Shown here piece by piece: positions 1 through 7,660 of a stretch of DNA of 38,388 nt. The DNA is from Paracoccaceae bacterium (lineage in GTDB: Bacteria; Pseudomonadota; Alphaproteobacteria; Rhodobacterales; Rhodobacteraceae): the NCBI GenBank assembly GCA_902554705.1, contig CACDPP010000018.1, forward strand, positions 1 through 38,388, in the 5' to 3' direction. The stretch's first letter is position 1. Each line of letters starts with the position of its first letter. The notes under the pieces are model-generated. The model did no database searches. It saw only the letters and a program-made list of their open reading frames with translations, and was not told where the DNA came from. A program made the position numbers and the translations under genes.

Positions 1-17
1 TCCTGCCGGAGTCGCCA
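1..17 (+). tRNA. 3' end of a tRNA (cut by the window edge)
   Basis: The first 17 bases fit the last part of a tRNA: one T-loop base, CCTGC as the 3' half of a 5-bp T stem starting with the invariant C, seven bases CGGAGTC as the 3' acceptor strand, G as discriminator, then CCA. The anticodon lies outside the window, so identity is unknown. The pairing partners cannot be checked here, so this rests on spacing alone. Confidence 0.5.
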
Positions 18-122
18 CTCTTCTTTCAAAAAAAATGTTTTACGCAATGGAACAATTGAAGGCTTCGTAATTTAACTTAAACATTTTTGTCATATCAAAA
101 ACTCAACATTGGTTCTTCTTTC

Positions 123-251
123 ATGATTAATCATTTTCTATATGGCGTGTTGCCAATTTTTTCGATTGGAGTTTTAGGTTTCCTTTTGGGAAAGAGGAAG
201 GTCTTTAATTTCGACGCCGCTATGGTGTTGAACAAGTTTGCAAAAGGATGA
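123..251 (+). pseudogene. N-terminal remnant of an AEC (auxin efflux carrier) family transporter
   Basis: An ATG-started frame of 42 residues ends in TGA. Its sequence (VLPIFSIGVLGFLLG, then about 12 residues to MVLNKFA) matches the usual start of AEC-family permeases: first membrane helix, a short basic loop, then the L-N-x-F motif that opens the second helix. A complete AEC protein has about 300 residues and ten helices. Here the frame stops just before helix 2, and no continuation is visible in the other frames before the convergent desaturase gene ends at 290. I read it as a decayed or truncated gene; a functional 42-residue peptide is unlikely. The assignment is by eye from a short segment. 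Confidence 0.5.
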
Positions 252-289
252 ACTTAATAACTGGCGACAATCAGAAACAGATAATACGT

Positions 290-1477
290 TTATTCTTCTT
301 TGATATGATGGTTAAACAAAGTTGACGAAAACTTAGCCTGACTAAGTCCTTTGGGGGCCAAATCTCCGATGGATTTTGCTTCTGATGGCAGGTGATAAGT
401 ATTTTTGGAATTTTCCGGCACTGGTGTATCAAAAGCGTAGGCAGGATTATTTTTTTGAATTTTCCAAGTATCCAACATTTCTTTCCAAGCCTCGAATAAA
501 CTTTTTGGTTCTGGCATATCTTTTTTGATTTCGTCGGCAAGTTTACGCAAATTGTAACATGGTATGCCAGCATACATGTGATGCTCCGTATGCCAGTTCA
601 TATGCCAATAAAGATACTCTAAGAATTTTGGTAAATGTATCGATCTTGTATTCTTGCGAAAATCAGTAGTGTTCTGAATTAGTCCACAATGCTGGGTCAA
701 TCCTAGAAAGTAACTGAGCCAATTTGCGGTGTAACTTGGGATTGTTATGATAAATGGTAAAACCCATAATCCAGTTAGAATTGCTAAAACCAAAACAAAT
801 ATATGGAAGCCAAGTTGAATTTGGGACCACCTAATAGAAGCAAATTTTTGTTCAGATTGGTCTCTGTGTATAGCTTCTAACCATTCATTTGCAGGAATAT
901 CACTAGAACCGCTTTTCCCGAATGCTGCGAGTATTGTCAGCCATATTGCTGATAGCAGTCCGCCTTTACCGAACGTGCGACCCGGTTGGGTTATTAAATT
1001 AAAAGTAAACATTTGTAGTAAAAAAGTTGTACCAACATTTGGATGAACAGGCAAAAGAACTTCTCTATCACCCTCGGGGTGTAACGTGTAGCGGTGATGA
1101 TAAGTGTGGCTAGCCGCATAATCGAAAGGGTTCCACCAGCTTATAAGGCTGAAAAGGTAAAGAAAAAATTGATTTAGCCATTTGGTCTCAAAAACTGTGC
1201 CGTGCCCAAGCTCATGAACGGCAGTTCCCTTAAAAAATGAGGATATTGTCCCATGAATAAAAATAGAGATGGGAAACAAAATCCAATAACTATTTGACCA
1301 TGACAAATAAACAAACAGTCCAGTAATACAAAACAGTCCAAAGTGCCCGCCAGCTTGGGCAAAACCTTTATAATTGCTTCTTTTTGAAAATTTTCGAAAT
1401 TTATCAGGATCCATTTTGGACCTGTACCACTGCGGTTTTAAATTATTGCGAACTTCTGAAAGAGGAGGAAAAGCCAT
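290..1477 (-). CDS. Membrane fatty acid desaturase (type 1, di-iron)
   Basis: This 395-residue protein inserts a double bond in an acyl chain, or hydroxylates a related lipid, at the cytoplasmic membrane using a di-iron centre and O2. It carries the three histidine boxes of the fatty acid desaturase family: HELGH at residues 88-92, HTYHH at 124-128 and HTEHH at 296-300. Hydrophobic segments near residues 45-80, 103-115 and 220-262 fit four membrane passes. Length is usual for the family. The ATG start is preceded by a weak GGTG element. It lies alone on the minus strand, 138 bases downstream of the cytochrome genes. The substrate cannot be told from sequence; acyl lipids are likeliest, but carotenoid-type or dihydrorhizobitoxine-type desaturases share the motifs. 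Confidence 0.88.
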   Translation of the reverse strand: MAFPPLSEVRNNLKPQWYRSKMDPDKFRKFSKRSNYKGFAQAGGHFGLFCITGLFVYLSWSNSYWILFPISIFIHGTISSFFKGTAVHELGHGTVFETKWLNQFFLYLFSLISWWNPFDYAASHTYHHRYTLHPEGDREVLLPVHPNVGTTFLLQMFTFNLITQPGRTFGKGGLLSAIWLTILAAFGKSGSSDIPANEWLEAIHRDQSEQKFASIRWSQIQLGFHIFVLVLAILTGLWVLPFIITIPSYTANWLSYFLGLTQHCGLIQNTTDFRKNTRSIHLPKFLEYLYWHMNWHTEHHMYAGIPCYNLRKLADEIKKDMPEPKSLFEAWKEMLDTWKIQKNNPAYAFDTPVPENSKNTYHLPSEAKSIGDLAPKGLSQAKFSSTLFNHHIKEE

Positions 1478-1553
1478 TTCTTTTCACCAAATTATGAGTC
1501 TTTAAACGGATTTCTAGTAAGTTTAAAAATTGTTGAATAATTTTCAATAAATA

Positions 1554-1589
1554 ATTTGTAGCTGATAAAATTTTTTATCTACTACAAAT
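1554..1589 (-). terminator. Hairpin downstream of the cytochrome c' gene
   Basis: An outer 8-bp stem (1554-1561 with 1582-1589) and an inner 7-bp stem (1564-1570 with 1573-1579) are separated by a 2x2 internal loop and closed by a two-base loop. It sits 27 bases past the stop of the cytochrome c' gene on the same strand. It is AT-rich and lacks a clean T tract, so it may be a weak terminator or an mRNA 3'-end stabiliser. Confidence 0.4.
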
Positions 1590-1615
1590 CTGGATTTTAA
1601 ATTGAAATCTAAATT

Positions 1616-2053
1616 TTATTCTCGGTACCGACTGTGACAGGCCTTGCATCCTGAAGAAATTTGTTTTAGCGCTGGCCGTAAAACCTCAATAGTGTCTATA
1701 GAAACAGCTAAAACTGCAGAAGTTGCAGCTAAATCTTCAGAAAGTTTAGTAAATTCATTAAACTCATCCCAGATAGTTGGTTTAGCCTCTGACTTAGGAT
1801 CGGTAGCATTAACCTCAAAAACCTTTGGAGTTTTTAAAGAAAGAGAAGATAGTCTCTCTAAAGCTAATTTAGCTTCATTTGCATCAAAAGACGTTTTTCC
1901 TTTTAACATATGTCCAATAATTTTTGTATTATCGGCCATTTTTTTCATCAGCATCATGCGTTCTTTAACATTTTTGTCTTTAACGCCACTGTGGGCGAAA
2001 ACGACGGATGAAGTGACGATAAAGATCGCTGTAAATATTTTAAAAAAGTTCAT
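1616..2053 (-). CDS. Cytochrome c' (class II c-type cytochrome)
   Basis: This is a periplasmic monohaem protein of 145 residues. A signal peptide covers about residues 1-20 (hydrophobic stretch ending VVFAHS). The rest is predicted helical, and the haem-binding CKACH lies at residues 136-140, close to the C-terminus, as in class II cytochromes c (four-helix bundle). Class I cytochromes have the motif near the N-terminus. Family members bind NO or act as electron carriers or stress proteins. It follows a class I cytochrome c by 18 bases on the same strand, so the two are probably one transcript. The ATG is preceded by GAGGG at suitable distance. Function in NO binding or electron transfer is inferred from the family. 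Confidence 0.85.
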   Translation of the reverse strand: MNFFKIFTAIFIVTSSVVFAHSGVKDKNVKERMMLMKKMADNTKIIGHMLKGKTSFDANEAKLALERLSSLSLKTPKVFEVNATDPKSEAKPTIWDEFNEFTKLSEDLAATSAVLAVSIDTIEVLRPALKQISSGCKACHSRYRE

Positions 2054-2071
2054 ATTATTTTGCCCTCTAAT

Positions 2072-2503
2072 TCATAAAATACCATTTTCTCTCTGTAGTT
2101 CTCTAACGTAAGAAATAATTGCTTTGATATCACCTTGAGTTAATCCCTCAACTGCAGCCATATTACCGAAAGGCCAGTGGTGCGCTTTGACGCCCATTGC
2201 GACAGCTCTGTAAAAAGACTGATCAGAATGGTGACTTGGTTCATAAATTTTGTGTACTAAAGGTGGGCCTATTTCATGGCGACCCGCAGCATTTATTCCA
2301 TGACATGATTGACATTTATGTTCGAAAATATTTTTGCCAAGCAATCCCTGTTCGCTAATCTGGTCAGGAACTAAAACACTTTCAATTGGATGACCTTCTT
2401 CTAACTCAGCTGAACCGACTTTCTCATTATTTGAAAAAATATAAAAGTAAGATGCGGTAACAAAAAAAAGGCACAGAAATATCCCAATATTAGTTTTGTT
2501 CAT
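2072..2503 (-). CDS. Membrane-anchored class I cytochrome c
   Basis: This 143-residue protein has an N-terminal hydrophobic segment (residues 5-23) that probably stays as an anchor, a linker, then a cytochrome c domain with CQSCH at residues 64-68. The likely distal Met ligand is in GNM near residue 115. The length and the GPPL/LT..DI..I..Y pattern fit cytochrome c domains of the PF13442/PF00034 type. I chose the ATG at 2503 over the TTG one codon upstream because AGGG lies 5-6 bases before it. It is first in a two-gene operon with the cytochrome c' gene. It probably passes electrons between a quinol-oxidising complex and a periplasmic acceptor; the partner is not in the window. Confidence 0.83.
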   Translation of the reverse strand: MNKTNIGIFLCLFFVTASYFYIFSNNEKVGSAELEEGHPIESVLVPDQISEQGLLGKNIFEHKCQSCHGINAAGRHEIGPPLVHKIYEPSHHSDQSFYRAVAMGVKAHHWPFGNMAAVEGLTQGDIKAIISYVRELQRENGIL

Positions 2504-2592
2504 CAATACCCTATTTTTATTCTATTTTAAAAAAGTTTGTATTTATCTATTTGTAAAATAAGGCTTCCTGTAACTGGAGAGTCAAATATTTT

Positions 2593-2850
2593 TTAGTGTA
2601 CGCGCGTGCATTGACCTTTTCTGAATAAATCAACTGCAATACTATAAACACCATTAGCCTGAACAGTATCGCCGACCTTATTCCAATTCTCTGCAGTCTG
2701 CAAAAACTCTCTATATTGTTTGCAATAAGTTGAGTTATCTCGTATCCGCTGTTCTTCGTCTAGGTATTTCGGAATATATACAAAAGCAGCAACTAAAAGA
2801 CATAAAGTTACTACAATTAGAATTATTATTATTAGCCTTTTCCAGAACAA
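2593..2850 (-). CDS. Small single-pass membrane protein with two cysteines (paralogue A)
   Basis: No known family was recognised. The 85 residues comprise a basic tip (MFWKR), one long hydrophobic helix (residues 6-27), a charged linker (YLDEEQRIRDNS) and a small domain with Cys at about residue 43 followed by KQYREF, and a second Cys near the end (GQCT). The topology suggests a short cytoplasmic N-terminus and a periplasmic domain that could form a disulfide. The protein encoded at 26079-26351 has the same layout and shares C-x-QYR and a final CT, so the two are paralogues. The start is a TTG, with AGGG only three bases away, so the true start is uncertain. It is divergent from the next gene. 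Confidence 0.65.
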   Translation of the reverse strand: MFWKRLIIIILIVVTLCLLVAAFVYIPKYLDEEQRIRDNSTYCKQYREFLQTAENWNKVGDTVQANGVYSIAVDLFRKGQCTRVH

Positions 2851-2944
2851 AACCCTGCACCAAATTGAGTATTTCAGATATGTTGTTACTATTAGATAAA
2901 TTCAAACTTAAATTTCGCAAGAGCATTAGTAACAAGGATTTTAA

Positions 2945-3223
2945 ATGGCTTATTCACGAATAGTAAATGTTGAGTACAAATCTGAGAAAGATATGGAACT
3001 GTTTTTATCTAAGTGGAAAGATTGGATGGCCAAGCATATGCCTGTTGCGATTAGCAGAACTATGGTGAAAACTGGACCATCATCAAGTTTACTCATGGCA
3101 GTATACGCATCAAGCCAAATCGCCGAAAATGCTAGAGAGGTAGTCGAGGTTTTTTTTAACGAGAATAGAGACCATATGCTAGATATTATAGCCTTTCATG
3201 GTGAAGTTATTCAATTTGATTGA
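2945..3223 (+). CDS. Small hypothetical protein, possible dimeric alpha-beta barrel fold
   Basis: This 92-residue soluble protein has no recognised motif. The order strand (SRIVNVEYK), helix (EKDMELFLSKWKDWMAKH), strand (AISRTMVKTG), strand (SSLLMAVYASS), helix (AENAREVVEVFF), then a terminal strand resembles the ferredoxin-like half barrel of ABM-type proteins. AAGGA lies 8 bases before the ATG, supporting translation. It is divergent from the small membrane protein gene and convergent with the alcohol dehydrogenase gene, which ends 10 bases further on. No catalytic residues can be pointed to, and the fold is inferred from pattern only. Confidence 0.6.
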   Translation: MAYSRIVNVEYKSEKDMELFLSKWKDWMAKHMPVAISRTMVKTGPSSSLLMAVYASSQIAENAREVVEVFFNENRDHMLDIIAFHGEVIQFD

Positions 3224-3232
3224 GTTTTGGAA

Positions 3233-4399
3233 TTACTCCCAAATTTTCTGATACAATTGTATGATCTGTTTTTCAGTGGGCACTCTTGGATTGTTTTGTG
3301 GTGATCCAGAGGCCAGTGCTTGTGACGCCATCAGTTTTAACAGGTCGTAATCAGCTGAGTGACCCAAATTTCTGGGTGACGGAACTTTTAAATCTTCATT
3401 CAAAATAAAAAGATTTTCTATTAGTTTTGAACAGGCGGTATCGTCGTTATCGTTTTCTACTGCCCATTTCATTACGCGAGCGCAGGTTGCGTACCTTTCT
3501 TCATTTCCTTTTATAGAGAATTCCGTAACCTTTGGCAGTAACATCGCGTTTGATAGTCCATGCGTAACGTGGAAATGAGCTCCAATTGGTCTACTCATTC
3601 CGTGTACTAGGGCAACAGATGAATTTGAAAATGCCATTCCTGCCTGAGAGGCCGCCAACATCAAATTCTTACGGGCGTCGGCATTTTCTGGCTCATTGCA
3701 TGCTATTCTGACATTTTCAACTATTGCTGGCATGGCAGCGAGTGCAAATGCGTCTGTATACTCGAAAGCTTTTTTACTTACATATGCCTCTATTGCATGA
3801 GTAAGACTATCTACTGCTGTGTCAGCAGTAATTCGCCAGGGCTTTGTTGTGGTGAGAGTCCAGTCAATCAGAGCAGCTGTTGCGACGCAGGCCAAGCCCG
3901 ATAAATTATATTTTTCAGTATTTTTTGTGTCAGTAATAACGCACCATCTGGTTAGCTCTGAGCCGGTACCTCCCGTGGTTGGAATTAAAATTACTGGAGG
4001 ACCACATAAATCAATTTGATTTGGTGATTTGTAATCTCTGACGTGGCCATTATTTACGCTCATAAAACTAATTGCTTTTGCAGTATCCATTGGGCTTCCA
4101 CCCCCAAGGCCTATAACGCAATCAAATGAACCGCTATTAAACACTTCTAAGCCTGCATCAACACATTGATCGGTAGGGTCTTCAACTACATCATCAAAAA
4201 TAGTCCACAAAATATTGTATTTTTCAAGAATTGCTAAAACTAAATCAACGTGACCTAGTTCTACTAGATTTTTGTCTGTAACAATAAGAGGCCTTGAAAG
4301 GGATAGCTGTTTTAATACATCTGCAACTTCTTTTGCTACGCCACCTCCAATTCTAATTATTTTAGGAGATTGTATTCGACCAATTTTTTCACTTAGCAA
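3233..4399 (-). CDS. Iron-containing alcohol dehydrogenase
   Basis: This 388-residue group III alcohol dehydrogenase catalyses NAD(P)-dependent oxidation of an alcohol or reduction of an aldehyde or ketone in the cytoplasm. The nucleotide-binding motif GGGSPMDTAKA is at residues 99-109. The four metal ligands match the family pattern: Asp197 and His201 in D-S-L-T-H-A-I-E, His266 in VHGMSRP, and His280 in HVTHG. Length is normal. The start is TTG: an in-frame stop lies 15 bases upstream and no ATG occurs near the N-terminus, while the following residues already align with the family. No strong ribosome binding site precedes it. It stands alone on the minus strand. The substrate is unknown. Confidence 0.9.
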   Translation of the reverse strand: MLSEKIGRIQSPKIIRIGGGVAKEVADVLKQLSLSRPLIVTDKNLVELGHVDLVLAILEKYNILWTIFDDVVEDPTDQCVDAGLEVFNSGSFDCVIGLGGGSPMDTAKAISFMSVNNGHVRDYKSPNQIDLCGPPVILIPTTGGTGSELTRWCVITDTKNTEKYNLSGLACVATAALIDWTLTTTKPWRITADTAVDSLTHAIEAYVSKKAFEYTDAFALAAMPAIVENVRIACNEPENADARKNLMLAASQAGMAFSNSSVALVHGMSRPIGAHFHVTHGLSNAMLLPKVTEFSIKGNEERYATCARVMKWAVENDNDDTACSKLIENLFILNEDLKVPSPRNLGHSADYDLLKLMASQALASGSPQNNPRVPTEKQIIQLYQKIWE

Positions 4400-4445
4400 G
4401 TTGTCAACTTTCGCTTATTATTTTTACTGCAAATCTAAAAGTTAC

Positions 4446-5108
4446 TTACGGTGATTTCTGAAACTCTACTGTTTGTTCCTGTCCATCAATAATAAAGGTT
4501 ATTGTTGAATAAGAATATACTACCTCTTCTCTTGGAGAATTTTTAAATTTAGTTTGGCATTTTTGTCTATTTTCATACCCAACAATGCCTGAAATTGTTT
4601 TTGTTTTTTGATTTTCGTTTGCTAACGCCCCACCTACAAGTGCACCTAAAGCTGCACCTTTATCTTTTTTTGTTACGGCTTTGCCTATAATACCTCCTAA
4701 AACTGCACCACCTACGACTGCACCAGCATCTGGTTTTGATTGAATTTTTCCGTAGATAGGTACCTTCTGAATACTACAATTCTGATAGGGGATTTGTTCA
4801 AAAACTGTTTGGTTCTTATAAAAATCGGTTATTTTTGCTCCATCGATACTGATTGTCAAACCAGGGTAGCTGTAAGAGTTACACCTCGAGATTAAGTTGT
4901 TGTAGGCTGTGTCGCTGTGTGTACCCCAAATACCATCAGCGTTGACCCCAACCATTTGCTGCAAGCGTTTTATGGATAAACTTGAGGCAGTTGACTGTGT
5001 AATTGATTTGTAAATAGAGTTTGCATCGGAAACTTTAGCACAGTCGTAGGCAACTAATGGAGAACTAAGCAAACATAATAATAAAAAAAGATTCGTTATT
5101 TTTGTCAT
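4446..5108 (-). CDS. Secreted peptidoglycan-binding and glycine-zipper protein
   Basis: This is 220 residues from the ATG at 5108. I prefer that start to longer in-frame ones because it gives a clean signal peptide (MTKITNLFLLLCLLSSPLVA) and has GGAA upstream. After cleavage near residue 20, residues 45-73 look like a peptidoglycan-binding domain 1 repeat (KRLQQMVGVNADGIWGTHSDTAYNNL). Residues 129-162 form a glycine-zipper segment (GAVVGGAVLGGIIGKAV, then GAALGALVGGALA), as in 17-kDa outer membrane antigens. A C-terminal region of about 50 residues is predicted strand-rich. No lipobox is present. It probably sits between murein and outer membrane as an envelope-integrity protein; this is inferred from the domain pair. 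It lies 37 bases downstream of the tail-anchored protein gene and may be cotranscribed. Confidence 0.75.
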   Translation of the reverse strand: MTKITNLFLLLCLLSSPLVAYDCAKVSDANSIYKSITQSTASSLSIKRLQQMVGVNADGIWGTHSDTAYNNLISRCNSYSYPGLTISIDGAKITDFYKNQTVFEQIPYQNCSIQKVPIYGKIQSKPDAGAVVGGAVLGGIIGKAVTKKDKGAALGALVGGALANENQKTKTISGIVGYENRQKCQTKFKNSPREEVVYSYSTITFIIDGQEQTVEFQKSP

Positions 5109-5145
5109 TATCAATTTCCAAGTAAAAAGTTGTGGGATTATTCCC

Positions 5146-6009
5146 TCATTTTGTATTGTTGATAAGAAACATGATGACTGCTGCAAAAGCAAGTAGAGCG
5201 AATGCCCAAAATATGCCCTCAAAAGATGTTTCTACTGATCGAGATGGCCTTATAAATGCTTGTTGGCTGTGAATAGGCTGAAAAAATTTATCCCCAATAA
5301 CAAGTTTTTCAATGACTTTTTCTTCATCGGACATTATTTTTGAGTCAACTTCGCTATCATCAACTTGGGTGTTAACGATGCTGCTGCGAATAAACGAAAG
5401 AAGTCCTCTATCCATATATTCGTCATCTATTCCTCGGGCAGCTCGATAGATAAGAATTCTCTTGCTTTCCTCTAGACTTTTTAAGGCATCTTCAAATTCT
5501 TCATGTGATATTCCCAAATCGTCTTTATTTAATTTATCTGTATCTGGATCATATGAAGTTTTACATCGTTTGATTAAATCAATTAATATTCGCGATTTAC
5601 CTAGAGATGTTTTCTGGCTCTCTGTGAAAAAGGAAGAATTTAAGTATTCAACTAACTTTAAGTTTTTGCCAATATTTTCATTAACGAAAAGATCAGCAAC
5701 TTCTTGTTCATTTGGTGTTAAATCTTCTTCTAATTGATCATTAGAAAAGCCCAGTTCTAATAATTCAGAGTAAAAATTTTCCAAAAACGAAAAATATGTT
5801 TCTCTTTTGGTTTCTTTCTCAATGTTGGGAAGCGCATATAAGATTCTGTATAGAACTTTTACGCTCTCAGCATCGCTGTTTTCAGCGAAAACTGTGAGCC
5901 GCTTTAAACACTGATCATAGCTCTCGTCTGACCTGTTGAATGAAGCCATACTGGAATGGAGACGGCTTAATTTTTCGACAAGCAACGATCTTTTTTTACG
6001 AGTATCCAT
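5146..6009 (-). CDS. Tail-anchored hypothetical protein
   Basis: No family was recognised. The 287 residues are highly charged and predicted mostly helical, with several Glu/Asp-rich stretches, and end in one hydrophobic helix (about residues 265-283, FWAFALLAFAAVIMFLI) followed by NNTK. There is no signal peptide, so the bulk should be cytoplasmic and held to the membrane by the C-terminal tail. It is upstream of the glycine-zipper envelope protein on the same strand with 37 bases between them, so the pair may act together at the envelope. The start is an ATG with no strong ribosome binding site. Confidence 0.65.
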   Translation of the reverse strand: MDTRKKRSLLVEKLSRLHSSMASFNRSDESYDQCLKRLTVFAENSDAESVKVLYRILYALPNIEKETKRETYFSFLENFYSELLELGFSNDQLEEDLTPNEQEVADLFVNENIGKNLKLVEYLNSSFFTESQKTSLGKSRILIDLIKRCKTSYDPDTDKLNKDDLGISHEEFEDALKSLEESKRILIYRAARGIDDEYMDRGLLSFIRSSIVNTQVDDSEVDSKIMSDEEKVIEKLVIGDKFFQPIHSQQAFIRPSRSVETSFEGIFWAFALLAFAAVIMFLINNTK

Positions 6010-6206
6010 TTTAACTACAAATAAAGAGGCTGAATTTATCGTGTTTATGCATAGCGATTTTTTGAATATAATTCCATTAAAAAAGAGTGCTTTTTTTAAC
6101 GAAAAAATTTTGATTTTAAATTTTGAATGAAGTTTTCTTGTCTTTGACTACCTAAAAGATTAATTGCTTTTGTGGATGATCAATTTTGATGTATTTATGA
6201 TATAAG

Positions 6207-7112
6207 ATGAAGAACCTTCCATTTACAAAATATTCTTTGACTGGAAGTCCAGTGGCTTGCCCTATTTGTGGAAGCTCTAAAAGAACAATAATCAGTAGGT
6301 TTGACAGGCGCTTTAAAATTTTACCGCATTCCAAATGTGATGAATGCGCACTGGTGCGTCATGAGTTTATGCTTTCAGATGAACAGCTTTCAGAATACTA
6401 TTCCAAAAGTTATCGTAATGATTATCAATGGGTTAGTTCGGGGCCAACTTCAAAGCACATTCAAAAAAGATTTTCTGAGGCCAAAACAAGGTTAAATAAA
6501 CTTCAACCACACCTAACAAAACATCCAAAAGTTTTGGATTTTGGATGTGGATCTGGAGAGTTTATTGAGCTTCTGCGAGATAGTGGCGCATCGGCTGGTG
6601 GATTTGAGCCCGGGAATTTATATGCATCATTTGCCAGAGATCAAAAAGGTTTAGATGTTCAAAACTGTGGTTGGGAAAACTATGAATGCAAAGGAAAAGT
6701 GGATGTTGTTACGGCTTTTCACGTTTTTGAGCATCTTACTGATCCGTTGACAGCCTTTAAAAAAGCTATCAGCTGGCTAAACGTAAATGGTTTGATTTAC
6801 ATTGAGGTGCCTAATATGGCAAATGCTCTAAAACTAAAGGGTTTTGGGTCATTGCATATGGCGCACACAATTGGTTTTGGTCGCTATAATCTAGAATTGC
6901 TTGGCGCTTGTAGTGGGATGGTCCCATTGGAAATATTTGATGAATTCGACATAAGCATAATATTTAAAAAGGGACAGCCAAGACCACTTGAGGAGATAAA
7001 AAGTAATTCGATAGACGAATTTAATAATGTCACTTCAAAGCAAGTTAATAAACAGTTTTGGCTCTACAGCGCCTCAAAGCTTTTTGGAAAACGTTCCAAA
7101 GTTAGCTTCTAA
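6207..7112 (+). CDS. Class I SAM-dependent methyltransferase with N-terminal zinc ribbon
   Basis: In this 301-residue protein, residues 18-47 hold two CxxC pairs (C18/C21 and C44/C47) that form a probable zinc ribbon. Residues 107-120 carry SAM motif I (KVLDFGCGSGEF), an acidic residue follows in GGFEPG, and FHVFEHLTDP (about 171-180) is the motif seen in the Methyltransf_23/UbiG-like group. The zinc-ribbon plus methyltransferase order is common in enzymes acting on sugars or small molecules in surface polysaccharide synthesis. No such cluster surrounds it here, so the substrate is open. A TPR gene converges on it. The ATG has only weak upstream purines. Confidence 0.8.
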   Translation: MKNLPFTKYSLTGSPVACPICGSSKRTIISRFDRRFKILPHSKCDECALVRHEFMLSDEQLSEYYSKSYRNDYQWVSSGPTSKHIQKRFSEAKTRLNKLQPHLTKHPKVLDFGCGSGEFIELLRDSGASAGGFEPGNLYASFARDQKGLDVQNCGWENYECKGKVDVVTAFHVFEHLTDPLTAFKKAISWLNVNGLIYIEVPNMANALKLKGFGSLHMAHTIGFGRYNLELLGACSGMVPLEIFDEFDISIIFKKGQPRPLEEIKSNSIDEFNNVTSKQVNKQFWLYSASKLFGKRSKVSF

Positions 7113-7170
7113 GCGCTGCAGAGCAACTTATTATGTTGGGACTTTATTTAACAAAGCGGTAAAGTTTGAT

Positions 7171-7560
7171 TTAAACAGCTTCGCTTTCGGTTTTGGAGCT
7201 GCGTAGTAACTCTATATTGGCCGCTAATTGTTCGAAAACTTCGTCGTCGTGTCCAACTTCTTTAGCTTTTTCGAGCGCTATTTTGGCATTTTCAACATCT
7301 TTAACTTCGATTAAGGTGTGAATTATACTTATCCAATATCCTGCAACCGTTGGATTGGTTTCTATAGCAGTTCTTAGAAACTGAACCCCCATAGCTGGTT
7401 CACCTAATTTGGAACAAAGTAACCCAAAGTTATGATTAGCATCTGGATGACTGGGGTCTACTTTTAAAATTTCGAGATATTTTTCACCTGCGATCAGTAA
7501 ATCACCTGCCTCATGTGAAGAAATAGCGCTTTCTAGCGCTGCATCGACGTTATCTAACAT
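7171..7560 (-). CDS. Small TPR-repeat protein
   Basis: These 129 residues are almost entirely tetratricopeptide repeats. Repeats run at roughly residues 5-37 (HEAGDLLIAGEKYLEILKVDPSHPDA), 39-71 (ANHNFGLLCSKLGEPAMGVQFLRTAIETNP) and 73-105, with the typical W/G/Y/A/P spacing. No enzymatic domain is attached, though similar repeats often head larger glycosyltransferase or sulfotransferase proteins. It probably serves as a protein-binding scaffold. The ATG has AGGG 9 bases upstream. It is convergent with the methyltransferase gene; no partner is evident. Confidence 0.7.
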   Translation of the reverse strand: MLDNVDAALESAISSHEAGDLLIAGEKYLEILKVDPSHPDANHNFGLLCSKLGEPAMGVQFLRTAIETNPTVAGYWISIIHTLIEVKDVENAKIALEKAKEVGHDDEVFEQLAANIELLRSSKTESEAV

Positions 7561-7660
7561 TTATAAAATCCCTTCTTATTCGGGGATCATTTGCAATATC
7601 TGTTCCAAGTCATGTAAAAAGTTAAATTATTTCGAAAAATCTACAGAAAAAATTTATTTT

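Noticed and set aside
1644-2111. 155-codon frame on the plus strand opposite the cytochrome c' gene
   Set aside because: It is a mirror frame of a clear cytochrome c' gene, has no protein features and no ribosome binding site.
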